A stretch of 64,000 bases of DNA, from the NCBI GenBank assembly GCA_016712465.1, contig JADJQZ010000001.1, positions 682,001 through 746,000 of the forward strand, given 5' to 3'. The notes beneath the pieces are model-generated. The model was given only the letters and a program-made list of their open reading frames with translations. It ran no database searches and had not been told where the DNA came from. Positions 8,753-17,466 of this stretch are shown here, piece after piece. Position numbers and translations under genes: made by a program. Source of the stretch: Candidatus Obscuribacter sp. (GTDB lineage Bacteria > Cyanobacteriota > Vampirovibrionia > Obscuribacterales > Obscuribacteraceae). Each line of letters starts with the position of its first letter. Position 1 is the stretch's first letter.

Positions 8753-9097
8753 ATGGTTTTCCAGGATAAGGACATAAATTGTCGGGACTGTAATAAGACT
8801 TTCGTGTTCTCTGCCGGGGAGCAAGAGTTTTTCCACACAAAAGGCTTGGTGAATGAGCCCAAGCGTTGTCCCAATTGTCGAATCTTAATGCGTGTGCAGC
8901 GAAACGGAGAAGATCCCGGCCGCACCGCCGAAGTGGCTTGCGCCGAATGCGGCTCGCCCACCAGGGTGCCATTCCAGCCCAAGGGCTATAAGCCGGTTTA
9001 CTGCACTTACTGCTTCCGCACCCGCAAAGGCGGTGCTGAAGATGATGCAGCTAAAGAACCGGAAACCGAAACAATTTCTCAGACTGCCAGCGCCTGA
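8753..9097 (+). CDS. Two zinc-ribbon small protein (zf-trcl/CxxC type)
   Basis: 114 residues with two zinc-binding units. The first is CRDCNKTFVFSAGEQEF followed by RCPNCR, the pattern of the probable zinc-ribbon family PF13451. The second is CAECGSPTRVPFQP followed by CTYC about 20 residues later. The acidic tail (EDDAAKEPETETIS) is probably disordered. Such proteins are common in Cyanobacteria-related and Chloroflexi-like genomes and their role is unknown, possibly nucleic-acid or RNA-polymerase related. It precedes the FHA gene by 265 bases. Confidence 0.85.
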   Translation: MVFQDKDINCRDCNKTFVFSAGEQEFFHTKGLVNEPKRCPNCRILMRVQRNGEDPGRTAEVACAECGSPTRVPFQPKGYKPVYCTYCFRTRKGGAEDDAAKEPETETISQTASA

Positions 9098-9295
9098 CTC
9101 GATACTGATCAGGCCGCGCCGCCTCGCTTACCCTTGCGCGATTAAACGCTTCAGGAAATTTTGGGCCAATTGTTACCACTTGGTTTGCGCGGGGCAAAGT
9201 GAGATTAGCCCAATTCGGAATCTTCTTTTCTCTATTCTCTAAAGAATTTGTTTCCCATCTATCAAACCTTGTATTTTGTAGCCGTAATGGGTGCG

Positions 9296-9301
9296 TATAA
9301 T
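9296..9301 (+). promoter_or_regulatory. -10 element (TATAAT) upstream of the FHA gene
   Basis: A consensus TATAAT 61 bases before the ATG of the FHA-domain gene. No well-spaced TTGACA-like -35 is seen (TTGTAT is 21 bases away), so activation by a bound factor is possible. The paired palindromes at 9317-9342 would fall within the transcript leader or around the start point. Confidence 0.5.
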
Positions 9302-9316
9302 AGCTCTGTATCTCAG

Positions 9317-9342
9317 AAGCGCTTCATGGAAACCAAGCGCTT
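9317..9342. promoter_or_regulatory. Two AAGCGCTT palindromes, possible operator or leader hairpin
   Basis: The self-complementary octamer AAGCGCTT occurs at 9317-9324 and again at 9335-9342. They can fold as an 8-bp hairpin with a 10-base loop, or act as two operator half-sites 18 bases apart on DNA. They lie just after the TATAAT and before the FHA gene's ribosome site TAGGAG. Confidence 0.4.
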
Positions 9343-9362
9343 GTGGTTAGGTTAGGAGTCGC

Positions 9363-9815
9363 ATGCCAGAAAATACAGAAGCCTGTCCCAGTTGTGGACG
9401 TCCCACTCCGGTAGGCACCCGCTGTGTCTACTGCGCGACCGTCACCGACCTGGATCTCAAGAGCTTGCAGCTCGACTATCTCAAGCAGTCTGATTCCAAG
9501 GCTCCCGAAGAGCCCATCCAAAACACCGTGGTGGTGGTGGTTCAGAAAACCGGGCAGAGATATTCTCTTAAGACTTCTAAAGTCAAAATCGGACGGGACC
9601 CCTCCAACCAGGTTGTCATTCCCGACGACACTTTTACCTCCCGGCATCATGCCTGGATTACCTTTGAAGAAGGCGATTTCTGGATCGAAGATCTTGGTTC
9701 CACCAATGGCACATTGCTGAACGGGCATCCTGTGGTGAAACGGCAGGTGCTTTCGGCCGGTGACAAAGTTCGTGTGGGTCACACCGAATTGACGTTTGAA
9801 GTTGAGAAGAACTAG
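9363..9815 (+). CDS. Zinc-ribbon and FHA domain protein
   Basis: 150 residues. The N-terminus has a short zinc ribbon (CPSCGRPTPVGTRCVYC, residues about 8-24). Residues about 60-148 form a complete FHA phosphothreonine-binding domain: KIGRDPSNQV, the SRHHA signature (TSRHHAWI), and GSTNGTLLNG. FHA domains bind phosphothreonine partners made by Ser/Thr kinases. A TAGGAG ribosome site precedes ATG. The next gene begins 21 bases later, so the two form an operon. No kinase is visible nearby, so the partner is unknown. Confidence 0.92.
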   Translation: MPENTEACPSCGRPTPVGTRCVYCATVTDLDLKSLQLDYLKQSDSKAPEEPIQNTVVVVVQKTGQRYSLKTSKVKIGRDPSNQVVIPDDTFTSRHHAWITFEEGDFWIEDLGSTNGTLLNGHPVVKRQVLSAGDKVRVGHTELTFEVEKN

Positions 9816-9836
9816 GTTAAAAGGTGGTCCAGGGTC

Positions 9837-10646
9837 ATGGCTGATGCAGGCGGAGCAAACAGAATTGAGCTGGAAAGCCAGATTTTGTGTGCCGCTCTCA
9901 GGCAGAGCTGGGCAGATAACGATGTCACAGGGCAGGTCAATTCCTGCAGCGAGTTGTATCAGCTTTTCCCCGACCTGGTGCCTGATCTGAGACCCAATCA
10001 GACCGAGACGCCGCGCAACCTCTACAACGTTCTGGCTATTGATTGCGACGTACCACCTTCCATTGTTGTGGCCGGTTTTTTCAAGGCCGCCAAGCAGTTT
10101 CTCCGGCAGGGCAGTCCCAAGGATCGCAAAGAAGAGTATTACCGGGTGCTGGATGCCGGCTTTATCCTGCGCAAACCCCGTCTGAGGTTGAGTCACGATC
10201 TGATCGTCAGCCGTGGTGAACTGGTTTCGGCCGAAATGATACCGGATGACGGTACCTTCGAGCTGATTATCGAGCAGGAAGTGCGCCTGCCTCAGCCTCT
10301 CATGGTTACAACCCAGCCCATAGTCCATCAGCCTCTGCCCATGCTGGTGGAGCTCATGAAAGAAGCACAGTTTATCGGTGCGGCAGAAGTACAGGCTCTC
10401 ACCAATCAGATGCGCAGTTTCCCCGATGTGGCCCTTGCCGACCTGGTGCTTTCCGCCGGCTACGTGACCGACTCGGAGATGAAGTCTTTGCAGTTGGCTG
10501 AGTACCTTCTCAGCCAGGGAAAGATCAACATGGGTCAGTTTTGTGTTGCCATGTATGACGAGCGCATGACCGGCGTCAAGATGGCTGAGTCCCTGCAAGT
10601 AAGGGGCTGGTTGGAAACGCAGGTCTCTCCCTATCGCAAGGATTAG
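9837..10646 (+). CDS. Hypothetical protein, FHA-gene partner
   Basis: 269 residues, cytoplasmic by composition, no signal peptide or membrane segment. The C-terminal part (about 175-255) shows helix pairs such as ALADLVLSAGYVTDSEMKSL and LSQGKINMGQFCVAMYDER, a pattern I associate loosely with the N-terminal helical domain of type II/IV secretion ATPases (GspE/MshE N-domain); this is a weak resemblance only. AAGGTGG and AGGG precede the ATG. It lies 21 bases after the FHA gene, so a shared pathway is likely. No confident family. Confidence 0.75.
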   Translation: MADAGGANRIELESQILCAALRQSWADNDVTGQVNSCSELYQLFPDLVPDLRPNQTETPRNLYNVLAIDCDVPPSIVVAGFFKAAKQFLRQGSPKDRKEEYYRVLDAGFILRKPRLRLSHDLIVSRGELVSAEMIPDDGTFELIIEQEVRLPQPLMVTTQPIVHQPLPMLVELMKEAQFIGAAEVQALTNQMRSFPDVALADLVLSAGYVTDSEMKSLQLAEYLLSQGKINMGQFCVAMYDERMTGVKMAESLQVRGWLETQVSPYRKD

Positions 10647-10847
10647 GGCGTTATTTAGCCGTCGGTCCAATTTTATATGTGTCGTAAGTGCAGTAGGGAA
10701 AGACTAAAACCTACTCAGGTACTTGATTTCACCGGGATTTCAAGTCTTTTGATGTTACAATCAATCGGCTTGATTGTGGACTTTGCAAGCCCACGGTCCG
10801 GTTGGTAATACCCTCAGGAATCTCCTGGTTGTCAGGGCTTTTCTTCC

Positions 10848-12479
10848 ATGCCCTCTGCTAGCATAGACGCCGCTTATCCTCGCCATGGGTTTCGAGCTCA
10901 GGGGCGAGTTGGTCGCTTGCAGCCAAAATTGGATGAATTGAACCTTTCCACCCCCAAGCAAGGTGCTGTCCGAGCCTCCAGTCCGGAGGCATTTCGTGAA
11001 CGTCTGCTGGATTATTTGAGCCAGAGCGCCACTTTGACCGAGAAGGCTCTTCTGGAAGCCGGAACGGTTGCCTCCACCGGTTCCAGTTCACGGGCGGCAC
11101 GTATGCTCGATGCCTGGTTGAAAGGGCGGCAGGGAATTGACAAAGTCAACCGATCCACAAATACTACCGCCGCTCCAGTGGCCAGAGCCCACGTTTCAGC
11201 GCCAAGTTTCGCATCCAATCAGGTAACAAGCGGGCGCTTGGCCGGCGAAGCGGGCAGTACCTGGGCTGCTCTTTCGGCGGCCGTAGCGGGGCAGGCGGAA
11301 AACGGTGCTCCCTCCTCCCAGTCACCGGACGGTCCTGCTGCCGTGGGCAGCCTGCACAAGGAAGAAGGCGATGGAGAGCTTGATTTAGACCTGGAATTGG
11401 CCCTCGGTCTGGAGCCCGGTGCAGGCCATGCTTCCGGCCTCTCTGGTGTTGAGAATGACGACGCCGACTTGTCTGATGGCGATCTCGATTTTGATAGCGA
11501 TGAGTCGGATTCGGACTTTGTTTATATGCCCAAGGCCCAGTACGATCTGGAGGAGAGGCTCCCGGATTGGGCACCCCGTAGGCTCTATGGTGAGCCATCT
11601 GAAAGTGAGGCGGCGCCTGTCGCCATCAAGTTTTTCAGCCCCGGCGGCGATCCCGGGCATGAGCGCAGCGATAAATCCTCTGGTACTTTTGGTCCTCAGG
11701 ACCGGCTTAAACGCCTGTCCGGACAGCGAGCCCCGGCGCCTCTGGCCATCAGCCCCGAGGGTAATCGGGGCGATCGCATGGAGACTTTTCCCGGTGGTGC
11801 CTGCATGGTCAAAGACGGTCTGGGCCGGGTGAAGGAAATTCGCACCACCAGAGGCGATCGTCTGGAGTTCTATTACGACGGCAAGGGACACCTGGTGTCC
11901 TTTGTGCGTATCGATGGTGATGGCAATATCCATTCTCGCGCCGATCAAGACCGGCACGGTGTTCTGGTGCGTGATGGCAATGGAAGAGTGCGAGCCCAGG
12001 GGGAAGCCATCCACGTGGACCCTTTTGGTTGTGTTTCTATTTCCCGGCAGGACGGTCAGTACTGGAGTCTTGATCTGGTGCGCTCCGTGCATATCGAACG
12101 GCGGCTTTTAGCAGATGAATTCGGCAAGTGGGTATCCATGACGGCACTCTTTAGTGCGGACGGATTTCGCATGGCTACTCGCTTCAGCCCGGTGGATGTG
12201 GAGCAGGTGAAAGGTTCGCAGTCGGGAGGCGGCACTGTCTATGGTGTGGAACTGGTCAAACCCCATTTGCGTAGCGGTCATGGTCGCTACCGCTTCTACG
12301 GCAGAGACGGCAGTGTGATTGAATTCTGTTCCGACCGTGACCTGGAGCAGTTGAAACCTTCAGGCGTGATGCCGCCCGGCTCTCGACCGGTTATAGACAA
12401 GCATTGGGGTCGAAGGCAAGCTGGAACCGCCTGGGAGTCACTGCGGGAGTATCTTTCCAACTACCTGACGCCGACCTGA
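10848..12479 (+). CDS. Large acidic protein with RHS/YD-like repeats
   Basis: 543 residues. Residues 1-165 are Ser/Ala-rich and probably disordered. Residues about 171-225 are very acidic (LDLDLELALGLE, then DGDLDFDSDESDSD). The C-terminal half from about 310 carries beta-hairpin repeats like RHS/YD proteins: DGLGRVKEIRTTRGDRLEFY, YDGKGHLVSFVRIDGDGN, RDGNGRVRAQGEAIHVD. No signal peptide, no polymorphic toxin C-terminus and no immunity gene follow, so a toxin role is not supported. It stands between the FHA operon and the phosphohexomutase. Function unknown. Confidence 0.75.
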   Translation: MPSASIDAAYPRHGFRAQGRVGRLQPKLDELNLSTPKQGAVRASSPEAFRERLLDYLSQSATLTEKALLEAGTVASTGSSSRAARMLDAWLKGRQGIDKVNRSTNTTAAPVARAHVSAPSFASNQVTSGRLAGEAGSTWAALSAAVAGQAENGAPSSQSPDGPAAVGSLHKEEGDGELDLDLELALGLEPGAGHASGLSGVENDDADLSDGDLDFDSDESDSDFVYMPKAQYDLEERLPDWAPRRLYGEPSESEAAPVAIKFFSPGGDPGHERSDKSSGTFGPQDRLKRLSGQRAPAPLAISPEGNRGDRMETFPGGACMVKDGLGRVKEIRTTRGDRLEFYYDGKGHLVSFVRIDGDGNIHSRADQDRHGVLVRDGNGRVRAQGEAIHVDPFGCVSISRQDGQYWSLDLVRSVHIERRLLADEFGKWVSMTALFSADGFRMATRFSPVDVEQVKGSQSGGGTVYGVELVKPHLRSGHGRYRFYGRDGSVIEFCSDRDLEQLKPSGVMPPGSRPVIDKHWGRRQAGTAWESLREYLSNYLTPT

Positions 12480-12576
12480 GTTGGCGGCTACCGGCCGCGC
12501 CAGGCACGGATGAAATGGAAGACAGAGACCGGCTTTGAATACAAAATAGACAAAACAGACAAGAAAGGGGTAAACG

Positions 12577-14049
12577 GTGGAAGCAATTAGATTTGGGACT
12601 GACGGCTGGCGAGCCATCATTGCCGAGGATTTTACTTTCACCAATGTGGAGCGTGTGGCTTTTGCCATCGGTCTCTATATCAAGGAAACCTATGTGAATG
12701 TTTCAGGGGGCGAGACGCTGCCGGTTTTGCTCGGCTATGATACCCGCTTCTTAGCCGACCAGTTCGCTCTGCGCGCGGCCCGTGTGCTGATGGCTATGGG
12801 CTTGACCGTAAAGCTCGCCAACCGTGACATACCCACCCCTTGCATCGCCTGGGCGACACAACACGAGCCCACCGGCGGTGCTCTGCAATTCACCGCCAGT
12901 CACAATCCCCCCGAATATTGCGGTGTCAAATACATTCCGCCTTACGCCGGACCCGCCACCAACGACATCACCGCCAAGATAACCGAGAATCTAAAACATG
13001 TTCCGGCTGCTGGCCCCGAGCTGGAGCCTTATGGTTATGCAGATTCGCACGGCTCCCTCAGTCATCTTCAGCCGCCCACCTTTGATGCTTCCGAACCGTA
13101 TATGGTGGCACTATCTCGGCTTGTCGATCTGGAGCGGCTGAAAAAGTCGGGATTGAAAGTGGCTTTTGATGCCCTTTACAGTACCAGTCGCGGCTACATG
13201 GATGCTATGTTGGAGCGAGCCGGGCTGGAATACCAGGGCTTGCATATGCAGCGGGACCCCCTCTTTGGCGGCGGCATGCCCGAGCCCAAGCCGGAGTATC
13301 TCAAGGACCTCAGCGCCCTGGTGCAGTCTGAGAAATTCAATCTGGGCATAGCTACCGATGGAGACGCGGATCGCTTTGCCGTGGTGGATGACCGGGGTGT
13401 TTTCTTTACTCCCAATCAACTGCTCTGTCTTCTCACCAGGCATCTCTACAAGAACCACGGCATGACCGGAGCCGTGGTGCGCAACCTGACCACCACCCAC
13501 ATGCTCGATCACGTGGCCGCCAAATATGGTCTTGAGCTGATTGAGACGCCTGTGGGTTTCAAGTACATCGGCGAAAAGATGCGCAGTGTAGATGTTTTGA
13601 TCGGAGGGGAAGAGTCGGGGGGCGTTTCCATCAAAGGCCACATACCTGAAAAAGATGGAATTCTCGCTAACCTACTGGTAATTGAAATGCTGGCCATGGA
13701 AGGAAAGCCTCTGTGCGAGATCTGGGCCGACCTGGAAGCGGAAGTGGGCGTCAAGTTCTATCAGCGGCGTGGCGACTTGCATCTGACCAAGCAGACCCAG
13801 AAGATTCTGCTCGAGCACCTGGCCCGGCATCCCTTCGAAAGTCTGGGCGGACGTCCTCTGGCACGGGTGAGCAAACTGGATGGTCTTAAGCTCTATTACG
13901 ATGAGGATAATTGGCTTTTAATCCGTCCTTCCGGCACTGAACCGGTCATACGCGTATCTGGTGAGGGTACTTCCGAGCCATTAATTGATTCGCTCATGCT
14001 TGACTTCAAACGGCAAATAGACGAAATTCTTATGGGTGCAACCGTCTAG
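12577..14049 (+). CDS. Phosphoglucomutase/phosphomannomutase family protein
   Basis: 490 residues. Interconverts hexose 1- and 6-phosphates, feeding cell envelope or glycogen sugars. The phosphoserine loop is TASHNPPE (S108), the Mg2+ loop is ATDGDADRFAVVDD near 250, the sugar-binding loop GGEESGG near 345, and the phosphate-binding loop RPSGTEPVIRV near 450. The sugar loop GGEESGG differs from GlmM's usual GGEQSGH and points to phosphoglucomutase or phosphomannomutase. It starts at GTG with AAAGGGG upstream. Followed by the FtsB-like gene after 38 bases. Confidence 0.93.
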   Translation: MEAIRFGTDGWRAIIAEDFTFTNVERVAFAIGLYIKETYVNVSGGETLPVLLGYDTRFLADQFALRAARVLMAMGLTVKLANRDIPTPCIAWATQHEPTGGALQFTASHNPPEYCGVKYIPPYAGPATNDITAKITENLKHVPAAGPELEPYGYADSHGSLSHLQPPTFDASEPYMVALSRLVDLERLKKSGLKVAFDALYSTSRGYMDAMLERAGLEYQGLHMQRDPLFGGGMPEPKPEYLKDLSALVQSEKFNLGIATDGDADRFAVVDDRGVFFTPNQLLCLLTRHLYKNHGMTGAVVRNLTTTHMLDHVAAKYGLELIETPVGFKYIGEKMRSVDVLIGGEESGGVSIKGHIPEKDGILANLLVIEMLAMEGKPLCEIWADLEAEVGVKFYQRRGDLHLTKQTQKILLEHLARHPFESLGGRPLARVSKLDGLKLYYDEDNWLLIRPSGTEPVIRVSGEGTSEPLIDSLMLDFKRQIDEILMGATV

Positions 14050-14087
14050 AACGGAAGACGGCGCAGCGGTTAAATGCAGGGGCGAAA

Positions 14088-14390
14088 GTGATTTCCAGTT
14101 TGAAACCAACTTTGAAAGGCAAGACCGTCAGGCATTTGATTGTCATGGCTATTACCGGTATTGCCCTTTACCAGGCCGGCCGAGCCATCTATATCTCGTT
14201 TGAGCGGCAGGTTTTCCTGCATCATCAGGCAAACGTATTAAAGGATGGGCAGAAGCAAGCCGAAGAAATCAACAAGGAATTACGGGATGGCTTGAGCTCA
14301 TATCGTTCAGCTAGCGGTATTGAGCGCCTGGCCCGGGAGCGGCTCAATCTGGCCGGACCCGATGAGGTGGTTTTGAGAATCGGTAAGTAA
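14088..14390 (+). CDS. FtsB/DivIC-like septum formation protein
   Basis: 100 residues with one transmembrane helix (about 16-36), then a coiled coil (about 40-70) and the family's C-terminal signature GIERLARERLNLAGPDEVVLRIG. This layout matches FtsB/DivIC, the small bitopic divisome proteins that pair with FtsL and FtsQ. It starts at GTG with GGGGCGAAA upstream. It follows the phosphohexomutase and is closed by a terminator 28 bases later. Confidence 0.85.
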   Translation: MISSLKPTLKGKTVRHLIVMAITGIALYQAGRAIYISFERQVFLHHQANVLKDGQKQAEEINKELRDGLSSYRSASGIERLARERLNLAGPDEVVLRIGK

Positions 14391-14417
14391 TTCTCGGTTC
14401 CTATATATGAGTAAAGC

Positions 14418-14450
14418 AAAGAGCCGCCCTGTTGAGAGGCGGCTCTTTTA
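14418..14450 (+). terminator. Rho-independent terminator (bidirectional)
   Basis: An 11-bp stem (AAAGAGCCGCC with its complement) around a 9-base loop, followed by TTTT on the plus strand. The minus-strand reading also ends in a T-rich run, so it can serve both the FtsB-like gene and the convergent small secreted gene. Confidence 0.88.
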
Positions 14451-14480
14451 ACGTACTCGGGATTTACCTAACGGTTCAGC

Positions 14481-14693
14481 CTATCTCACCAGGGCACGAG
14501 AGAGCCAGAACGCTCTGATGGAGCGGTAGGTCTTCAGGAGATTGGTCTGCGCCGGTTTGACATTAACCGAGGCATTCACTGCGGTGTTGGGGACAGTAGT
14601 GGGTGTTACGACAACAGGACCGCTGGCAAAGCTGGCCGTACCTGCTCCCATGGCACCTAGAACTAGACCCGCAATTAGTAGACGTTTTTTCAT
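14481..14693 (-). CDS. Small secreted protein (70 aa)
   Basis: 70 residues with a textbook signal peptide (MKKRLLIAGLVLGAMG, cleavage near SFASG at 24). The mature part is about 46 residues, Val/Thr/Asn-rich then basic (RSIRAFWLSRALVR). A GGAGG element lies about 14 bases before the ATG. It converges on the FtsB-like gene and shares its terminator. No family recognised; the clean signal peptide and ribosome site are the reasons for accepting it. Confidence 0.65.
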   Translation of the reverse strand: MKKRLLIAGLVLGAMGAGTASFASGPVVVTPTTVPNTAVNASVNVKPAQTNLLKTYRSIRAFWLSRALVR

Positions 14694-14980
14694 CTTATTT
14701 GTGTATACCTCCGAACTTAGACTTATGGGACCTTCGATCGACTATTTTTGTTCCGGTTTTTTTTGTAATCACCTCTACTTGAATAATCGAAAGAATAGAG
14801 CGGGTTTTAACCTTCTCTTACTGGGACGCTTCTTGGCATGGCCCTTGATGCGGGCTAATCAGGAGGTTTACCCCTATGATAGAAGATACCCAGATATTCG
14901 GACCTTGACAATATATTAGCATGGTCAAAATACATTAAAACTGGTTTTACCCTGAATATTTCGGATTACAAGGGGGACTT

Positions 14981-16048
14981 GTGTCGCCAGATATGATTTT
15001 CATCATTGTTTGCTCCATCCTCGGGCTAATTGCCCATGGCTCCCGCAAGGTGGCCTGGCTGGAGTGGATAATTCGCAGTTTCATACTGCTCTTTGCCTGT
15101 GGCTTTGCCCTTTCCTACGGTTTCGGGGGGTCTTTTGACAGCCCCTATACCCTGGCGGTGAACGGCTCGCTTTCGATGATACTCTTCCTTATTCTCTTCC
15201 GCCCCTTCCGCAAGATGCTTTCCCGGGTGCTCACTCTTCTGGATGGGGTGGTTTCGCTCAGGGCCCTGACCGGACCCCTGCGCCACAAGATGACAGTCTG
15301 GGCTTCTTTAGTCAGTCTCAAAATCTATCAGGAAGATTCCATTCCGCATTTGAACGGGCTTTTTTGCTTCATCGTCTGTTTTGGCGTTTATCTGGCCAAT
15401 ACCAATTTGACTTCCGGCTTCAGTTTGCCAGGCATACCACTGCCAATGATGCCTTTGCCTTTAGACCAGCTCTTTTCCTACAACGGGCTTGGCTTAATTG
15501 CAGTATCGGCTTGTGGTTGCGGACTTTTAGTATCAAGGCGTTTTCGTGAGACTTTCGTGGAGCGGCTCGGCTGGCGCAAACCCACCCTTGCTCAAGTTGG
15601 CATTGGACTGGGGCTGGTGGTTTTCAGCTTTACTTATGACTGGTTGTGGTCGCTCTTCACTCATGCTGCCACGCCCGGCATGGCTTCTCAGATTTCTGCT
15701 TATAACTCGGGTACATTCTCGGTGGGCGGGGCCGGCGGTGCCGGTGTCAATCCGGAGAATCTGAGCGCCGCTTTATTGCTGGCTATCGCCACGGCCCTTT
15801 GCGCCGGTATCGGCGAAGAAACCTTGATTCGCGGTGCCTTTCAGCCGGTCCTGGGTATTTTGCCCGCCGCTTTCCTGCATGGCATCATGCACGGACAGTT
15901 CGCTCAGGCCCCCACGCTTATTTTGCAAGTGGCAATCTGGTCATGCTGCATGGGCATCGCCAGACGCTTCACCAACACCACCACCACTATCATCGGCCAT
16001 GCCGGCTACAACCTGGTTACTACCTTCCTGTTTGCCTTCAATCCCTGA
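14981..16048 (+). CDS. CPBP family intramembrane metalloprotease
   Basis: 355 residues with about eight membrane segments. The CPBP/Abi (type II CAAX-like) motifs are at the C-terminus: EETLIRG (E279, E280, R284), then HGIMHG (H300, H304) and IGHAGYN (H340). These residues form the catalytic site in the membrane. Bacterial members process or modify unknown membrane substrates. It starts at GTG. A consensus TTGACA at 14905-14910 lies 70 bases upstream but its -10 partner is unclear. It stands as a single gene. Confidence 0.9.
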   Translation: MSPDMIFIIVCSILGLIAHGSRKVAWLEWIIRSFILLFACGFALSYGFGGSFDSPYTLAVNGSLSMILFLILFRPFRKMLSRVLTLLDGVVSLRALTGPLRHKMTVWASLVSLKIYQEDSIPHLNGLFCFIVCFGVYLANTNLTSGFSLPGIPLPMMPLPLDQLFSYNGLGLIAVSACGCGLLVSRRFRETFVERLGWRKPTLAQVGIGLGLVVFSFTYDWLWSLFTHAATPGMASQISAYNSGTFSVGGAGGAGVNPENLSAALLLAIATALCAGIGEETLIRGAFQPVLGILPAAFLHGIMHGQFAQAPTLILQVAIWSCCMGIARRFTNTTTTIIGHAGYNLVTTFLFAFNP

Positions 16049-16156
16049 AGTGTGAGAGCAAAATGCGCACTGCCGGCGATACCGTGCCCGCCGGACTTGT
16101 TGCAGTCTTCTTGCCGGGGGCGACCTGAATATTGATGCAATTGTTGCATCTCCGGT

Positions 16157-16513
16157 TTAATTCAACGGTTGCACAACTACGTCGTTTTTGCAGCGTTTGC
16201 AGGTCCAACCGATGGAGACCTTTCTGGATAAAGCCAGGGCTGCATCATATTCGGATTTAGGAAGCGAATATGGATCGGGGCGGAACATTGTAGTCTGGCG
16301 AAGAATCAAAGGACCGACGACGAAGCCATCCAGCATGTCGGCCCCGGAAGGACAGCCGAACCAGGTACTAACGCTGTGGTAGGCGGCTTTGACCTCGTCG
16401 TTTGCATGGCACTTGGGGCATTGAGGACGACATAACCAGATAATAAGCATTGTCGATGCAATTAAACCCAGCCAGGCAAGAGCCACTAGCGCGTATTTGA
16501 GAATTCTCTTCAT
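16157..16513 (-). CDS. Membrane-anchored protein with two CxxC pairs
   Basis: 118 residues from the chosen ATG (MKRILKY); an upstream ATG at 16540 would add nine residues without a better ribosome site, while a GGAG lies about 12 bases before this one. One transmembrane helix (about 5-30) is followed by CPKCHAND and, near the C-terminus, CKRCKND. The two Cys pairs could bind one zinc or iron ion. The GMxRPDPYSLPKSEYD-like central part is not recognised. An inverted repeat GATGCAA/TTGCATC at 16134-16150 follows the stop. No family. Confidence 0.6.
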   Translation of the reverse strand: MKRILKYALVALAWLGLIASTMLIIWLCRPQCPKCHANDEVKAAYHSVSTWFGCPSGADMLDGFVVGPLILRQTTMFRPDPYSLPKSEYDAALALSRKVSIGWTCKRCKNDVVVQPLN

Positions 16514-16628
16514 TTTTGTCGCGATGCTCCAGGGAGCCAATTGATTGCTTCCTTTTGCGATCTTACTCGCCGCCGCCTGTTTCCATCCTCATGGAGAGTG
16601 CTTTGGAGTTTATACAGAGTTACACCCC

Positions 16629-17270
16629 TCAGTACTGCAACTGAAAGGCTCCCGGTTTTACCTCCGCTACCCAGGCATCCAGCACCAGCATTGACTGGCA
16701 AAGGGAAAACTTGAGCAACTCTATGCGTTGCACGTCGGCTTCTAAAATAATGTCTCCCAGGGCAAGGGCCGCATCCACTCGGGTAGAACCAAGGGCCAGT
16801 TTATGACAGACATTCATAGATAAGGTCTGCACTGTTGGGACCAATCCCAGGTCCAGGGGGTAAGTCTGGAAAATGTCCCTGGTGATGGGTTCATCTATGA
16901 GCTCGTCGCTTGCTCTCAGGGAGTTGTAGCTGAATTCCTTAAACCAGTCCGGGATCTCATCTCCACAGTTTTCGCAGATAGTGAGCCAGAGACTGATAGT
17001 CTGAACCTCTTTGGCCATTCTCTTAAACTGCTCTTCCGTTATCGGTTCTGTCTCCACCGGCTTGAACTGACCGGTGGCGCTGAAGACCACGGCTGACTTG
17101 CAGTAATTGATATAAGAGGTCAAAATATTGCCCGCCAGAACGGCCGTGGCCGTGGCGTAGAATATTGCCCTCTCCCGGGAGTCTTGCTCGTCTTGAGGTT
17201 TAAACTGCTCGAGGTCGGAGAGGGTAATCGGTTGTCTTTGCGATTTGCTGCTATCTTGGGCCATCGCCAA
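16629..17270 (-). CDS. Hypothetical helical protein
   Basis: 213 residues, predicted cytoplasmic and mainly helical. Cys residues in CENCGDEIPDWF resemble half of a zinc site, but no second pair follows. The C-terminus repeats hydrophobic helices (LALGDIILEADVQRIELLKF). No signal peptide; a weak hydrophobic stretch near 40-55 (ATATAVLAGNILTSYI) may be buried rather than membrane. ATG 17264 is an alternative start. Nothing recognised. Confidence 0.6.
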   Translation of the reverse strand: MAMAQDSSKSQRQPITLSDLEQFKPQDEQDSRERAIFYATATAVLAGNILTSYINYCKSAVVFSATGQFKPVETEPITEEQFKRMAKEVQTISLWLTICENCGDEIPDWFKEFSYNSLRASDELIDEPITRDIFQTYPLDLGLVPTVQTLSMNVCHKLALGSTRVDAALALGDIILEADVQRIELLKFSLCQSMLVLDAWVAEVKPGAFQLQY

Positions 17271-17466
17271 CCATTTTAATCAATTTCAGGCGGCTTCCTA
17301 CGTATTTCTCCCAATGACATGCCCGCCTATAGCTGTCATGCTGAGAGTGCTATATACCCCCTTGCAACTGAAATTTGACTCGCCGGCGCTGAAAGGGCTG
17401 CCGGTGGGGAATAACAGCAAGTAGCACTCCCCCAATTCTTCCGATGTATTCAGGAGTTACTTGAAC

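Noticed and set aside
9324..10670. Minus-strand frame of 448 codons
   Set aside because: It lies opposite the FHA gene and its partner, has no ribosome site, and lacks protein-like patterns; it is a shadow of the real genes.
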